From: Naegleria lovaniensis
Lineage: Eukaryota > Heterolobosea > Eutetramitea > Acrasida > Naegleriidae
DNA length: 64,000 bases
Direction: 5' to 3'
NCBI RefSeq assembly: GCF_003324165.1
Contig: NW_025407823.1
Coordinates: 744,001 to 808,000 of the forward strand
Of this stretch, positions 44,150-54,830 are shown piece after piece. The position numbers were made by a program, and so were the translations under genes. How positions within the stretch are numbered: position 1 is the stretch's first letter; each line of letters opens with the position of its first letter. The notes below the pieces were generated by a model, which did not search any database, had not been told where the DNA came from, and saw nothing but the letters and a program-made list of their open reading frames with translations.

Positions 44150-47100
44150 ATGGATGTTCACACTTTTTCAAACACCAATTCCTCCTCGACGGTATCCACG
44201 AATGATCAAAATCTCTACACATGGTGGTCTTCCTCAACTCAAGCATGGCTCGGATTTCTCTCCATTCCTCTCTTCATGTGTGTCTTGTGTGTGAGTGGTT
44301 TATTACTCTCATTATGTGTTGGATTTCGAAATATGATTCAATTTCCAAAACGACAAAAACAACGAAGAAAACTTCATCGATTGGCAACCATTCGACAACA
44401 AGTCACAACCTCCACTTCGAGTCATGTCTCATCTTCTGAAGTGAATGAAGTTGAATTGCATGGTATTCCAAACATAATGTCGTCGACATCAACCATCTCG
44501 ACAAGAACAGCAACAACAACGAATGGAATATTTCCTCCTGGTGTGTTGGATGAGAATGCATTCGAGGAACCACCATCGACATTTAATATTCGAAAAAATC
44601 ATGGAAAACAAATTTTGGAAAAGGTTAATCAAACGATTCGAAAGACAGTGGCATTTGCGAGTGATTCCAGTACGAGTCAGAAAGAGACATGGGATGCTAT
44701 TACGTATGGTGTGAAATCGATGGAAAGAAATTCAGTGAATCAAAACAATCAATCATCCAATTCTCAACAATTACAACAAGAGACAGAACAACAACATCCA
44801 ACGACAAGTGTCACTACAAGTAATAATTCCAAGAAGGATGAACATGGTTTGGAATATTCTCATGAGAGTACGTTACAACAGAGTCCAAGTATGAAACGAT
44901 TAGAGTCCATGAATCGTTTAAAGACAGTTCATGCAGCTCCTTCGATGGCATCCAAACCCATGTTGGTGTTGTATGCTCCATTATTGATTGTTGTGGCATT
45001 GATTGGAACATTTGCAGTATTGAGTGTGGCTATTGTGACAGCTGTCACCACCTATCAAGTGTATTATCTGGAACAGAGATTGAGTTCGTTTTATTTGGAA
45101 TATTCATCAAGCAAAACCACCAATCGAAGTATGATTGAACCTTATGGAACTACACATTATGTGGAGAGTTTAATATTTCTTTCAGATAAGAACACTTCGA
45201 TTGCACTTTTTGGTTTATATTCTTCCAATGTCACAATGAGAATAATTCTCTTTAAAGAATACTCTCTGTATGAAACATTTGATAATACGAGCTCTATAGA
45301 TTACTACTCTTCAGATGTGAAGGTTATTAATGACACGATGGAAGGAGTGATCATGACCAGTTGGAGATTATGGGACAATAGTACCGTGACCACAGGAAAT
45401 GGTCGTCAGAATTTTACTGTATTGATTCAAGTTGAAAATTCTTCACTTCCATACTCGATTCGAGTGCATTCCATGGTTGAAGATGAACAGTATACTCTCT
45501 CACGAAATTTTATTTCACTTGTTTGGTTGTTGTTTTTGGAATTTTTAGTGTGTTTAATTGCTGGAAATCAAATTTATTTATCCATGATTTCATATGATCC
45601 AACGAATCGAGAACACTTTTTGGATGAATGGGTGGCATTGTTTCAATGTTTTTCGAAAAAGAATTCAGCATTGACAAATGAAAAGGACGTGACGATTGAA
45701 TTCAAAGATTTGAGTTTTACAAGTTTTGAAGGTCAGAAAATTTTGAAAAACATTTCAGGAAGAATTGAAAGTGGAAAATTGACTGCAGTCATGGGTTCTA
45801 CAGGCAGTGGTAAATCCACATTCTTGACCGTTCTCTCAAAACGAGCGTATTACGGCGTGCAAAAAGGAACAGTTACCTTAAATGGTAAAATTCTAACAGA
45901 AAGTATGAAGAAAATTATTGGATTTGTTCCACAAGATGACATTATGATTAGTTCTCTTCAAGTTTGGGAAACTTTAATGTTTAGCGGTATTTATCGAAGT
46001 ATGACCAACTTCTTCTATCCGTTAGTGAAACGTGTGAAAGAAACTGCAGACATGTTAAATATTAAGAAAAAACTATTTAGTACCATTGGAGATGTCAATA
46101 AGAAGGTATTGAGTGGAGGTGAAAAGAAGAGACTCAATGTAGGCATTGAAATGATTAATGATTCTCCAGTATTGTTATTGGATGAACCAACAAGTGGTTT
46201 GGTAAGTATTGTCAAGTTGTAAAGTTTAACAATTAATGCAATCCAATGAACCATTATTGAAAATACATGACACGCACACTCATGGAATTCAATCCTTAAT
46301 GAATCCACCCAAAAAAAGGATTCAAAACAAGCACTTTTATTATGTAACATTTTGGCCAAGAAAAAGCAAGAAGGAACGAACATTATTTGTGCCATTCATC
46401 AACCCTCTGCCGAAATTTACTCGTTGTTTGATGATTTGATCTTGTTCGATCATGGTCGAATGATTGCTCATGGTGATGCTCAAAAGATTGCACAAATTTG
46501 TGCACACGATATTCTTCATCTTGACAGGTCGATGAAACATGACGTCAACATGGAAGATGATCCTCATCTCGAACATGTTGAACACCATGAACAACATCAA
46601 CACGCAGATTTCAATAATCCAGGAGATCATGTCATTGCTGCTCTCGATATTATGAACGATGAACAACGACAAGTCTTATCCAAAGTCCCACCCTCTCTCA
46701 GTACCTTTCAATTGAATCGAGGAAATTATCGACATGGTGAAACAGCCAATTCCATCTCTGTACCTACTGTCCCATTCTATATTCAGGCATTGGCATTCTT
46801 CTCAAGAGGTCTCTTACTTCTCTTTCATGAATTTTCATCCTTTTTCTTGGACGTGCTCATCAATGCCATTAGTGGTCTCTTTATTGGTGCAGTGTTTACA
46901 GGAAACTTGTCGTATACGGGTCAAAGTGATCGATCCATTGCACAACAATGTCCACTCATTCTCTACGAAGATTGTTCTGCAGCCAATCAAGATGATATTT
47001 CCTCCTTTGTCTGCACGGGTGTTTTTGCCATTGGTTTATCTTCCATTTTGAGTGCATTGAGTACATTTGGTAAGGAAAAGGTCGTTTTTCGACGGGAATC

Positions 47101-47722
47101 TCAAACAGGTCTGAATACTCTGGTGTATTTCATGGTGAAGGATGTATTGGCATTGATACCCATTGCATTATCTTCCTTCTTTTATACGCTCACTTCGTAT
47201 TTATTGATTCAACCCAAAGCTTCCTTTTCAGAATATTATCAAGTCTATTTCTTGATTGCATTTGCAACGTATCCACTCGGATTTATCATTTCGATTTGTT
47301 TGCGGAGTGATTTGGCTCAAATTGCCAGTGCCATTGTCCTCTTTGTGTGTTATCTATTTTCAGGATCGTCTCCAAGTGTGTTGGAAATGAGTGAAATGCC
47401 ACTCCCGTATCCATTCCTACCACATTTGAGTTTTTTGAAATATGCCAATGAGATGTTGTATTTGAGTGAAATCAAGTATTATACGCTCTATTCGAAGAGT
47501 GTGGAATCGAAAGGTTATATTCAAGAAATGATGCAAGTGAATGGTACCATGTTGTTGTCCTTTGCCTTGTTGTTCCATGTGGTGGCTGCGTTGTGTTTGT
47601 GGCAATCGGTTCCTGGATCGTTTGTATCGACTTGGTATAATCATGTGAGAAGTAAATGGACGAATGTGTCGAGTTGGTGTTGGATGATCATGAAAGAAAG
47701 GGGTCGAAAGGGAAACAAGTAA
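44150..47722 (+). CDS. ABCG-type transporter with N-terminal membrane-bound domain, two exons
   Basis: Exons 44150-46201 and 46319-47722; the 117-base intron (GTAAGT...AAAG) is phase 0 and falls right after DEPTSGL. 1151 residues. The frame is open upstream of 44150 but without an ATG. N-terminal membrane segment near 44260-44330, a disordered loop, a second long segment at about 44955-45060, then a roughly 150-residue Asn/Thr/Ser-rich extracytosolic region and a third segment near 45520-45590. The NBD follows: Walker A GSTGSGKS (45792-45815), FVPQDD Q-loop, LSGGEKKR signature, DEPTSGL(D) Walker B and AIHQP. The C-terminal ABC2 membrane domain starts at about 46780. A Lys/Arg-rich end with KERGRKGNK. 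Same domain order as the divergent partner and clearly its paralog. Substrate unknown. Confidence 0.9.
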
Positions 47723-47832
47723 GAGTATATATATATACGCAACACGTGTGGTGTGTGGTGTGTGGAGAGTTCCAATTTCCATCTCACTAAAAAATCGTTT
47801 AAAATTCTTTTTGAAATTTTTGGAGCGAAAAA

Positions 47833-49011
47833 ATGAATCAAAAACGATTGAAGGAAGAAGAGGAGAATTTCACAAGTTTTTCATCCTCGGATGATTCAAA
47901 CAATATGAAAAAGAGAAAAATGAATATAAAAGAAATAATATTAGAATCAAACTCTCTATTGTTGAATAATTGTATTCATTTGAAATTAATCGATTTGTAT
48001 CATCCACACTTTGGAAATGAACATGATCAACATTTATGGATTCATCATTTGAATGAAAAATTATGCACACACATGCGATCAAAAATTAGAAACAGACGAC
48101 CATTTTCAATGAATTTTCAACTCGTTCATTCATTAGGTAAAAAAGAAAAGAACAAGAAGAAATCATGTCAAGATTTGGGAAATCCTATGGATGTCAAAAT
48201 ATCTTACAATCAGCGTGTTATTGTAGTGACTGATAATTTTAACGACCGATTAGTTGTGTTCGATTTGGACTCGTACAGATTCAAAACTTCACTTTTTATT
48301 CGATCACTTTATCCCAAGTATATTTGTATTGAAGAAAATTATATGGGAGAAAGTAATGATGCTTTAATATGCAATAGCGACTATGATCGAGAGATTTTCA
48401 AGTGTGACTTGAAAAAATTGTTACATGAAAATATCAAAAATTCTTCTACTGCAGCAGATTCCTTTATAGAGCCATATATACCTGGTCATTTGTGGACAAC
48501 CAGAATCACAAGTTCAACGCGAGGCATAGCGGTCAACAAGGGTTTAGTGTTTGCTTGCGACCCTGGCGACAAGAGCATCAAGGTTCTTGACTCTAGCAAT
48601 GGTGTTTTCATTCGGCGAGTGACAGCTCTCAACGGTCTGCCATCATCCGTGGATGTCACAAATGACGATCAAATGATTGTTACAAGTTTATTCGAAAACA
48701 CCACACACGTCTATTTTCTTTCACGACAGGACAATGGAGAATGGGAGGTTGTGAAAATTGTACATCTCAAAGATGTGCATGGACCCAGTACTGTGATTTA
48801 TGACACAGTGTCCAATCATTTATTATTGACCAATGAATTGAGCAATTCTATTCTTGTGACCAACAAGGAGGGATCAATCGTGACAACATTCAGCTCTTAC
48901 GGACCCGGAGAAGGCGAATTGCAGACACCTGTAGGTCTATGTTTGAATATTCAATCCGGTGAATTGCTTGTGTGTTCACTTGATAATGGCAGCGTTGAAA
49001 TATTCAAATAA
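47833..49011 (+). CDS. NHL-like beta-propeller protein
   Basis: 392 residues from ATG 47833. The N-terminal ~110 residues are charged, with Lys-rich clusters. From about residue 115 the sequence forms propeller blades of the NHL type: GNPMDVKISYNQRVIVVTDN followed by DRLVVFD; RGIAVNKGLVFACDPGDKSIKVLD; PSSVDVTNDDQMIVTS; and a last blade with TPVGLCLNIQSGELLVCSLDNGS. NHL propellers bind RNA or protein partners (family knowledge); there is no RING, B-box or signal peptide, so the role is open. The stop is 35 bases from the convergent gene's stop. Confidence 0.7.
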   Translation: MNQKRLKEEEENFTSFSSSDDSNNMKKRKMNIKEIILESNSLLLNNCIHLKLIDLYHPHFGNEHDQHLWIHHLNEKLCTHMRSKIRNRRPFSMNFQLVHSLGKKEKNKKKSCQDLGNPMDVKISYNQRVIVVTDNFNDRLVVFDLDSYRFKTSLFIRSLYPKYICIEENYMGESNDALICNSDYDREIFKCDLKKLLHENIKNSSTAADSFIEPYIPGHLWTTRITSSTRGIAVNKGLVFACDPGDKSIKVLDSSNGVFIRRVTALNGLPSSVDVTNDDQMIVTSLFENTTHVYFLSRQDNGEWEVVKIVHLKDVHGPSTVIYDTVSNHLLLTNELSNSILVTNKEGSIVTTFSSYGPGEGELQTPVGLCLNIQSGELLVCSLDNGSVEIFK

Positions 49012-49046
49012 ATTCTCAGGGTAGCAATTTATTCAAATTTCACATC

Positions 49047-52000
49047 TTAGAAAAATTCAAATAAATCCTTATTATTGGTGTTTGAGGACTGCTGAGTGCT
49101 TGAAGAAGTGGTGGAGGTAGTATGTGATAACATCCAATCATTGGTGTTGTTCGAGGTAGTATTGTTACTACTAGTGGAAATGTTGTTGCTACTAGTTCCT
49201 AACCAGCTATCCAAATCATTAAATGTTGTTGCCACTTGTGGAGTGTTGAAAGAAGGAATGACAGCAGCAGTTGGGAAATTATTGTTAAGAACAGGTGATG
49301 CTCTCCAAGGTACATCAAAAGTATTGGTGTTCTGCTGTTGTGGATGTTCATCTGTTGGTTCTTGGAAGTCCCCAAAGTCATCATCATTATTATGTGTTGA
49401 AGCGGTCGTATGCTCCTTCGCTTCTGGGAAATCACCAAATCCATCATCGTCTGAATGATTTGAGATACCTTGTTGCATTGTGTTGGATGAAAGAGGAGTC
49501 ATACCGAGTGGAGGCTGACTGCTAAAACCGAAGAGGTCATTAGTGACGGACTGTGGCGTTGCTTGAATGAAACCGCTGCTCATCGTAGGTGTGTTGCGTT
49601 TTGGGAAATCACTATAGTTGCTACTAACAGGAGAATTATTGGAAAATGGACTAGTTGTTTTTTGAGAAGTCGTCATGATGTTTGTGGGGAACGATGAAAC
49701 CGAGTTGTTGTGGCTGCTCGGTGTGAAATCTGCCAAGCTCATCGTGTTTTGAGTGCTACTAGCAGTATGAGCTGGTTCTTCTTCTTTGGCTTCTGGGAAA
49801 TCTCCAAAATCATCGTCATGGTTGTTCGAAGAAGAGGTTGTCGTTTGTTTCATCCAAGATGATTCCTCAAATTTTGTTACTACGACTGGAGATTGGGTCG
49901 AAACAGATTGAGAAGTAGAAGGCATCATCCAATTGTCAATACCGTTGGTACTTTTTAACGTAGAAGGACTACCCGTTGATTGTGCCCAGCTTGGGCTATT
50001 ATTTGGCTCTCGTGCCACAAAAGTTGGTGATTTTCTAACTTCAACAGTATTCACAGGTTTAAAATCAAATGGATCATCATTGGATGAGGGTGGTGGTACT
50101 GTAGAAGACATTGTTGTTACCACAAATGGTGGCGATACAAGTGGTGGTGTTTGTTGTTGAGAAAGTTGTAAAAATTGATCAATAGAATTCGTACTTGCTT
50201 GTGAAATTGGTAATGATGTAAAGGTGTTGTCGCTCCATGAATCATCGCTTGCAAATTGTGGAACAGTCTCTTCTTTTGGTTCTGGAAATTCTCCAAAATC
50301 ATCGTCGGTGGCAGTGGTGTGTCGTTTTTCATCTTTAGCCTCTGGGAAATCTCCAAAATCATCATTGGATGCTCCAGTAAAAGTATCTTGTGAATTCTTC
50401 TGAGCTGTGTTGGCCGGGACTGACTGCAAACTATTTGAAGGAGCCCCTTCAAAGGTCTTTGATTCTTTTGAAAAATCTTCAGAAACATTTAGTTGTAGAA
50501 CTTTTGATTTCTCGTCATCTTTGGGCTCAGGGAATTCACCAAAATCGTCGTCAAAATTTTGCGATTCCTCATTCTTCAATGAGGTTGCTTGACTTGAAGC
50601 AAGAGGGCTAGTAGCAGGAACAGAAATTTGTTGAGTAGAGGCTGTTGGTGTCGACGAGGTAAAAGTGTCACTTGAATTCCATCCACTATCGTCATTACCC
50701 CAACCATCGTCTGCAAATTTTGGAACGGTGTTTTCTTTTGGTTCTGGGAAATCTCCAAATTCGTCGTTTGCACTGGAAGTCGTGGTCTTTGTGGATGTTA
50801 CAGCAGTAGAACTCTGAGTCGATAATGTGACTTCTTCCTTGTTAGTAGATGTTGGGAAATCTCCAAATCCATCATCTTCAAACTTGTTTGTTTGTAAGGT
50901 GCCACCACTAGCATGAGAAGAAGTTGTTACTGAGGCTGATGATGTGCTGATGGTTGTTGGAATATCATTACTACCACTACCAAAATCGTCATCATCAAAT
51001 TTCGCTTCAAACTTGTCGCTTGATTCCTGTGATTTTTGGAGTACTGGACTTTCTTGCTTTTTTGTGACTGAATTGACAGATGTTGATGAAAGAGCAGTAG
51101 TGCTTGCTTGAGTAGAAGGTGGTGCACTACCCCACGAGTCATTGTCATTCCCCCAACTGTCGTCGTCATCAAAACCTTTTGATGACTGCTGGGAAGAAGA
51201 GGATTTAACAGGGATTGAAATCTTCTCCAACACTGGTGAGGCGCCAGTAGTGATTATGGTTACAGGTGGTTGTACATTGGAAATGGCACTTGTTTTGTTG
51301 TTCATGGGTGTAGACACTGTTGAGGAAGATGCTTCCTTCTTTGCAGCAACAGTGGGTTGTGGTTTTGGAGAAGTGAAATCAGAGCCAAACACAAGAGCTG
51401 CAATATCATCAAGCTCAGCACTCTTGGTCTTGGTTGGAGTGTAAGATGACATAAGTTCATCAAAATGATGCTGGTTTGCAGTTGTTGTTGTTGCTGGAGA
51501 AATAGAACTGCTGGATGGTACTGGAGAGATTGATCTTGGCGATTGCATGTTCAAGGGTGGTCTTGGAGACAAGTGTAAATCTGTGACTGTTGAGTTCATT
51601 CTTCGATGTCTTGCTCCTCCTATCATTCTTTGAGAAATCGTTCCAATATCGTCAATTTTCATACGTTGATCCACAGCCTCAGAGGTTTCTCCTTGTTGAC
51701 TTGAATCACTGGATATTGGGGATGAAACGGTATGAGAGGCTGTTCGTCTGTGTACAACTTTTCTTAATGGCTTGTGTTGCTTCTTGTTCTTCTTTTTTTC
51801 TAATCCTAATGCAAGTAGGAAATGTTTTTCGACACAGCTATTTTGCCAAACAGCCATTTTGCTTAAAATATCAGCATTGTGGTTGGAGTTCATGTTAAAC
51901 AATTTTTCGAGCGTGTTGTTAGAAAGATTTTCAGAGGAGAAAGAATTTGCATCATTGTGAGCAGGCACTCGAAGCTCTGGAGGTACAAGTCCATTAAGCA

Positions 52001-53660
52001 AAGTATGAATAGAAATATTAAGCTTTGCCGTCTCTTCAGCACTTTTCTTGTCAATTGCAAGAATAGAATCGATAACGTATTTCTGCGAGTTAACGTCTAT
52101 TTCAAAGGTGTCTTCGACCTTTGTTGTCTGATCCAATATTGGTTCTAGTTGAGGTTCAGATTGTGCAGTTTGTTGTTCTTCTTTTGGTTCTTCAAAATCT
52201 CCAAATCCGTCATCATCGCCACTGTGTTGAGGTTCTGTATTTTTAGCCTCCGTAAAATCACCAAAGTCATCGTCGTCATTAGTTTTTTCTGTGACTATTG
52301 GCTCATTAAAATCTCCAAAGTCATCATCTGTTGCAGATTCATTTTGGTTGTCTTGAGATGATAAATTATTTTGGATGGTCGAATTTGGAGTGCTCTCAAA
52401 TGAGCTATTGTCAAAATTATTAGCTTGTAAATTTTCTGCGACCGGTTCAACATTGAAATTTGCATCGAATTCATCCGTTGATGATGGTTGTTGATTGATA
52501 GGCTCAGAGGTGGATGATGGAAATGAATCAAAACTAGCTTCAAAATTGTCATTAAAATCCTGAGGGTTGGAGCTCTGAGTTTGTGTGAATTCTGCTGGTT
52601 GTGTGGAAGAGTTTGCAAATGATGATTCCTCAAACTCTTCTTCAAATTGATTTTTGATTGGCTCATCTTGCTCAACAGTTGATGGCGGTTCTGTTACAGG
52701 TTTGTCAAACTCAGAGTCTCCGAAATCAGCTGCAAAATTTTCTTGTGATGTCTCTTGGTCAGATTCTTGTTTCTGTTCCAATGTAGATTCAGAGTTTGTC
52801 TCAGTTTCGTCATTCATTGCTGAAGATGTATGATGTTGTGACTCCAACTCGGAAGGAGTGAACGTTTGAAAATCAGAATCAGATTCTTGAGGCTTAGTTT
52901 CATTTTTAAATTCACTCATAGAGTCACTTGTGAGCAATGTATCATCGTTGTTGCTTGTGTTGTTAAATAAATTATTATTGTCAATATTCGAAGGAGAAGT
53001 AGTTTCCTGATGGATATTGTCGTCAATAGTGGAGGATTTTGTAAAATTATTTTCTTGATCGTCGTTGTTTGTAACGGTGTCTTCTAAATCGTTTGTTTGC
53101 CCTTCCGACTCAACTGTTGTTGTTGTTTGGGAAGATTCAATATTCTCTGTTTGTACTTCCTCTGGATGGTCTTTTTGAGGAACCGTGGTCATCTCATGTT
53201 GCGGTTGTTGAGAGTCTTCTTCTTCTTGTTGCTCCTCTGTTATTTGTGTTTGTTGTTGCTCGTGGATATTATTATTTGTTGAGGATGGTATGGAACTCTC
53301 TTGATGATGAAGCACGATTTCAGGAGTTGAGTTTTCTTCTGAAGAATGAATTTCATCCTCTACCGAAGCATGTTGTTCTGCTCCATCTAGAGAAGAAGTA
53401 CTCGGATTTGTCATGTCATTGGTTGTTGTTGTTGGTGGTGAAATTAGTTCTTCATCTCCTGTTGCCGCCGTAGTGTTGTCCCGATTGATTTCTTCATAAG
53501 AGGTGGGTGGTGGAACGTCAGCTACAACGCTATCGTTCTTGTTGGTAGGAGGAGTTTGATCTTCGTGTTCATCATGAATAATAATTTGTTGTTGTTGTTC
53601 ATCATCAACCATGAAACTCGAACCCTCTTCGGGTGTTACCACGAAACCTTCTCCGGACAT
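49047..53660 (-). CDS. Large acidic protein with eleven FGDF/FGEF motifs, aftiphilin-like
   Basis: 1537 residues, ATG at 53660. Most is disordered, Ser/Thr/Asn/Gln/Glu-rich. Eleven copies of (D/E)DxFG(D/E)F, most followed by PEAK or PEPK, are spread over 49360-52340. Such acidic phenylalanine motifs bind the gamma-adaptin ear of AP-1 and GGA proteins in aftiphilin, gamma-synergin and p56 (family knowledge). A single predicted folded segment lies at about 51770-52110 (ETAKLNISIHTLLNGLVPPELR, ending in WQNSCVEKHFLLALGLEKK). Its Trp, Asn-Ser and LLALGL pattern resembles the clathrin-binding domain of aftiphilin. Together this supports a clathrin/AP-1 accessory role at the trans-Golgi or endosome. 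It could instead be a disordered scaffold. The start lies only 34 bases from the next ATG. Confidence 0.55.
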   Translation of the reverse strand: MSGEGFVVTPEEGSSFMVDDEQQQQIIIHDEHEDQTPPTNKNDSVVADVPPPTSYEEINRDNTTAATGDEELISPPTTTTNDMTNPSTSSLDGAEQHASVEDEIHSSEENSTPEIVLHHQESSIPSSTNNNIHEQQQTQITEEQQEEEDSQQPQHEMTTVPQKDHPEEVQTENIESSQTTTTVESEGQTNDLEDTVTNNDDQENNFTKSSTIDDNIHQETTSPSNIDNNNLFNNTSNNDDTLLTSDSMSEFKNETKPQESDSDFQTFTPSELESQHHTSSAMNDETETNSESTLEQKQESDQETSQENFAADFGDSEFDKPVTEPPSTVEQDEPIKNQFEEEFEESSFANSSTQPAEFTQTQSSNPQDFNDNFEASFDSFPSSTSEPINQQPSSTDEFDANFNVEPVAENLQANNFDNSSFESTPNSTIQNNLSSQDNQNESATDDDFGDFNEPIVTEKTNDDDDFGDFTEAKNTEPQHSGDDDGFGDFEEPKEEQQTAQSEPQLEPILDQTTKVEDTFEIDVNSQKYVIDSILAIDKKSAEETAKLNISIHTLLNGLVPPELRVPAHNDANSFSSENLSNNTLEKLFNMNSNHNADILSKMAVWQNSCVEKHFLLALGLEKKKNKKQHKPLRKVVHRRTASHTVSSPISSDSSQQGETSEAVDQRMKIDDIGTISQRMIGGARHRRMNSTVTDLHLSPRPPLNMQSPRSISPVPSSSSISPATTTTANQHHFDELMSSYTPTKTKSAELDDIAALVFGSDFTSPKPQPTVAAKKEASSSTVSTPMNNKTSAISNVQPPVTIITTGASPVLEKISIPVKSSSSQQSSKGFDDDDSWGNDNDSWGSAPPSTQASTTALSSTSVNSVTKKQESPVLQKSQESSDKFEAKFDDDDFGSGSNDIPTTISTSSASVTTSSHASGGTLQTNKFEDDGFGDFPTSTNKEEVTLSTQSSTAVTSTKTTTSSANDEFGDFPEPKENTVPKFADDGWGNDDSGWNSSDTFTSSTPTASTQQISVPATSPLASSQATSLKNEESQNFDDDFGEFPEPKDDEKSKVLQLNVSEDFSKESKTFEGAPSNSLQSVPANTAQKNSQDTFTGASNDDFGDFPEAKDEKRHTTATDDDFGEFPEPKEETVPQFASDDSWSDNTFTSLPISQASTNSIDQFLQLSQQQTPPLVSPPFVVTTMSSTVPPPSSNDDPFDFKPVNTVEVRKSPTFVAREPNNSPSWAQSTGSPSTLKSTNGIDNWMMPSTSQSVSTQSPVVVTKFEESSWMKQTTTSSSNNHDDDFGDFPEAKEEEPAHTASSTQNTMSLADFTPSSHNNSVSSFPTNIMTTSQKTTSPFSNNSPVSSNYSDFPKRNTPTMSSGFIQATPQSVTNDLFGFSSQPPLGMTPLSSNTMQQGISNHSDDDGFGDFPEAKEHTTASTHNNDDDFGDFQEPTDEHPQQQNTNTFDVPWRASPVLNNNFPTAAVIPSFNTPQVATTFNDLDSWLGTSSNNISTSSNNTTSNNTNDWMLSHTTSTTSSSTQQSSNTNNKDLFEFF
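49360..52340 (-). repeat. Dispersed FGDF/FGEF acidic motif repeats
   Basis: Eleven degenerate copies of an about 36-base element encoding (N/S)DDDFGDFPEAK-type peptides, separated by variable low-complexity linkers. The consensus is acidic residues, FG, (D/E)F and a Pro-Glu-Ala/Pro-Lys tail. An additional degenerate copy reads DDDFGSGS. The multiplicity would give avidity for a protein with a small Phe-binding pocket. Confidence 0.8.
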
Positions 53661-53694
53661 GAAGGAATTTTTTAATGTCTTTTACTAATTTTTT

Positions 53695-54776
53695 ATGATG
53701 ACGATAGTGAATGTGGCTGTTTGCTTGATAACATGGAGATGTACTGTTCTTCTGTACCATGTTATCAACAAACTCTTCATCAAAGCCTCCAAAACCGCTC
53801 ACTCAAAAGGAATTAGTGTTGTTCAACACTGGAGAAGATACGAAAATAACAAGACTTTAGACAGTGCACCAGTTATCTTTCATAGTGTTTATGAGAATTC
53901 GAAAAAAACGTTCATTCATGATGGAAGCAGTCAAGCTCAACAGTGTGCATTTAATTTCGCTTTGCAGGATTTGAAAATGGACAAGCACATCGTTCTTAAA
54001 ATGTTACAACAAAATTGGAGAGCCCTCAAAGATGTCTCAGAGGATTTTAAAAAGGACAAGGAAATTGTTATGCAAGCAGTGAAACAAAATTGGTGTGCAC
54101 TGCAATTTGCCTCAGAGTATTTGAAAAAGGATTATGAAATTGTTCTAGCAGCTATCAAAGGAAATGGTTTTGAATTTCGATATGCTTCAGATGATTTGAG
54201 GAAGGACAAACATTTGTTGCTTGAAGCTGCGAAACAAAGACTGTTACTCTTAGCATCAGACCCACAAAGGGACGATGTTAAAACAATTTTACTCAAGTTT
54301 AATTACACTGATCTTGTATCTGCTTTCGTTTCAATAGAGTTAAAAACCAATAAGGCTTTTGTGCGAGGTAGTCAGAATTGAAAAGACGGGCGTTAGTGTT
54401 TGCTCAGTGGAGAAGGACAAAGAAAAACAAAAATCAATGTTGAACAAACTGCTTTCATATGGCCAACCATCACATCGAGTATTGGTTAAACTTGAAGACG
54501 ACCAACTAGGAATGGCCACTTCAACAGTGACCATTGTCAGACTCATTCCGGTCTCTGGAGGAACAGGTGAAGAATGAATTTCAAGTATTGGAACGTTTTA
54601 GCATTGTATTGACCTATTTTGACCCTTCGTTGGAAGAGATGTGGACAATCAGCAATGATCAAGATTTGAAAGATTGTTTGGAACTCTTCAATGGTCAGTC
54701 TATCGAAAACTCTGAAAAGTTTATCCAAATTTCTGTTCGGAAAAAGTTGCGTAAAGTTGAATCCACTTCTATGTAA
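53695..54776 (+). pseudogene. DUF4116-repeat plus PB1-like gene, in several frames (possible pseudogene)
   Basis: The first frame (53695-54381, ATG at 53695; an alternative ATG in another frame at 53759) contains three clear DUF4116 repeats: ALKDVSEDFKKD, ALQFASEYLKKD and EFRYASDDLRKD. It stops at a TGA at 54379. The next frame (+1) continues from SQN to EKTGVSV and KDKEKQKSMLNKLLSYGQ, ending with a TGA at 54575. A further +1 frame encodes FQVLERFSIVLTYFD ... MWTISNDQDLKDCLELF, which matches a PB1-domain C-terminal half (hydrophobic strand, acidic SNDQDL). The three pieces line up as one protein if T is skipped at 54379 and 54575. Short GT-AG introns of 31-40 bases are phase-compatible, but weak. 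Sequence error or decay is as likely. Confidence 0.5.
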
Positions 54777-54830
54777 CTGTTAAGAACTAAACAATTTTTA
54801 ATTCACATTCAGCCAAAAAACACGGTTTAC

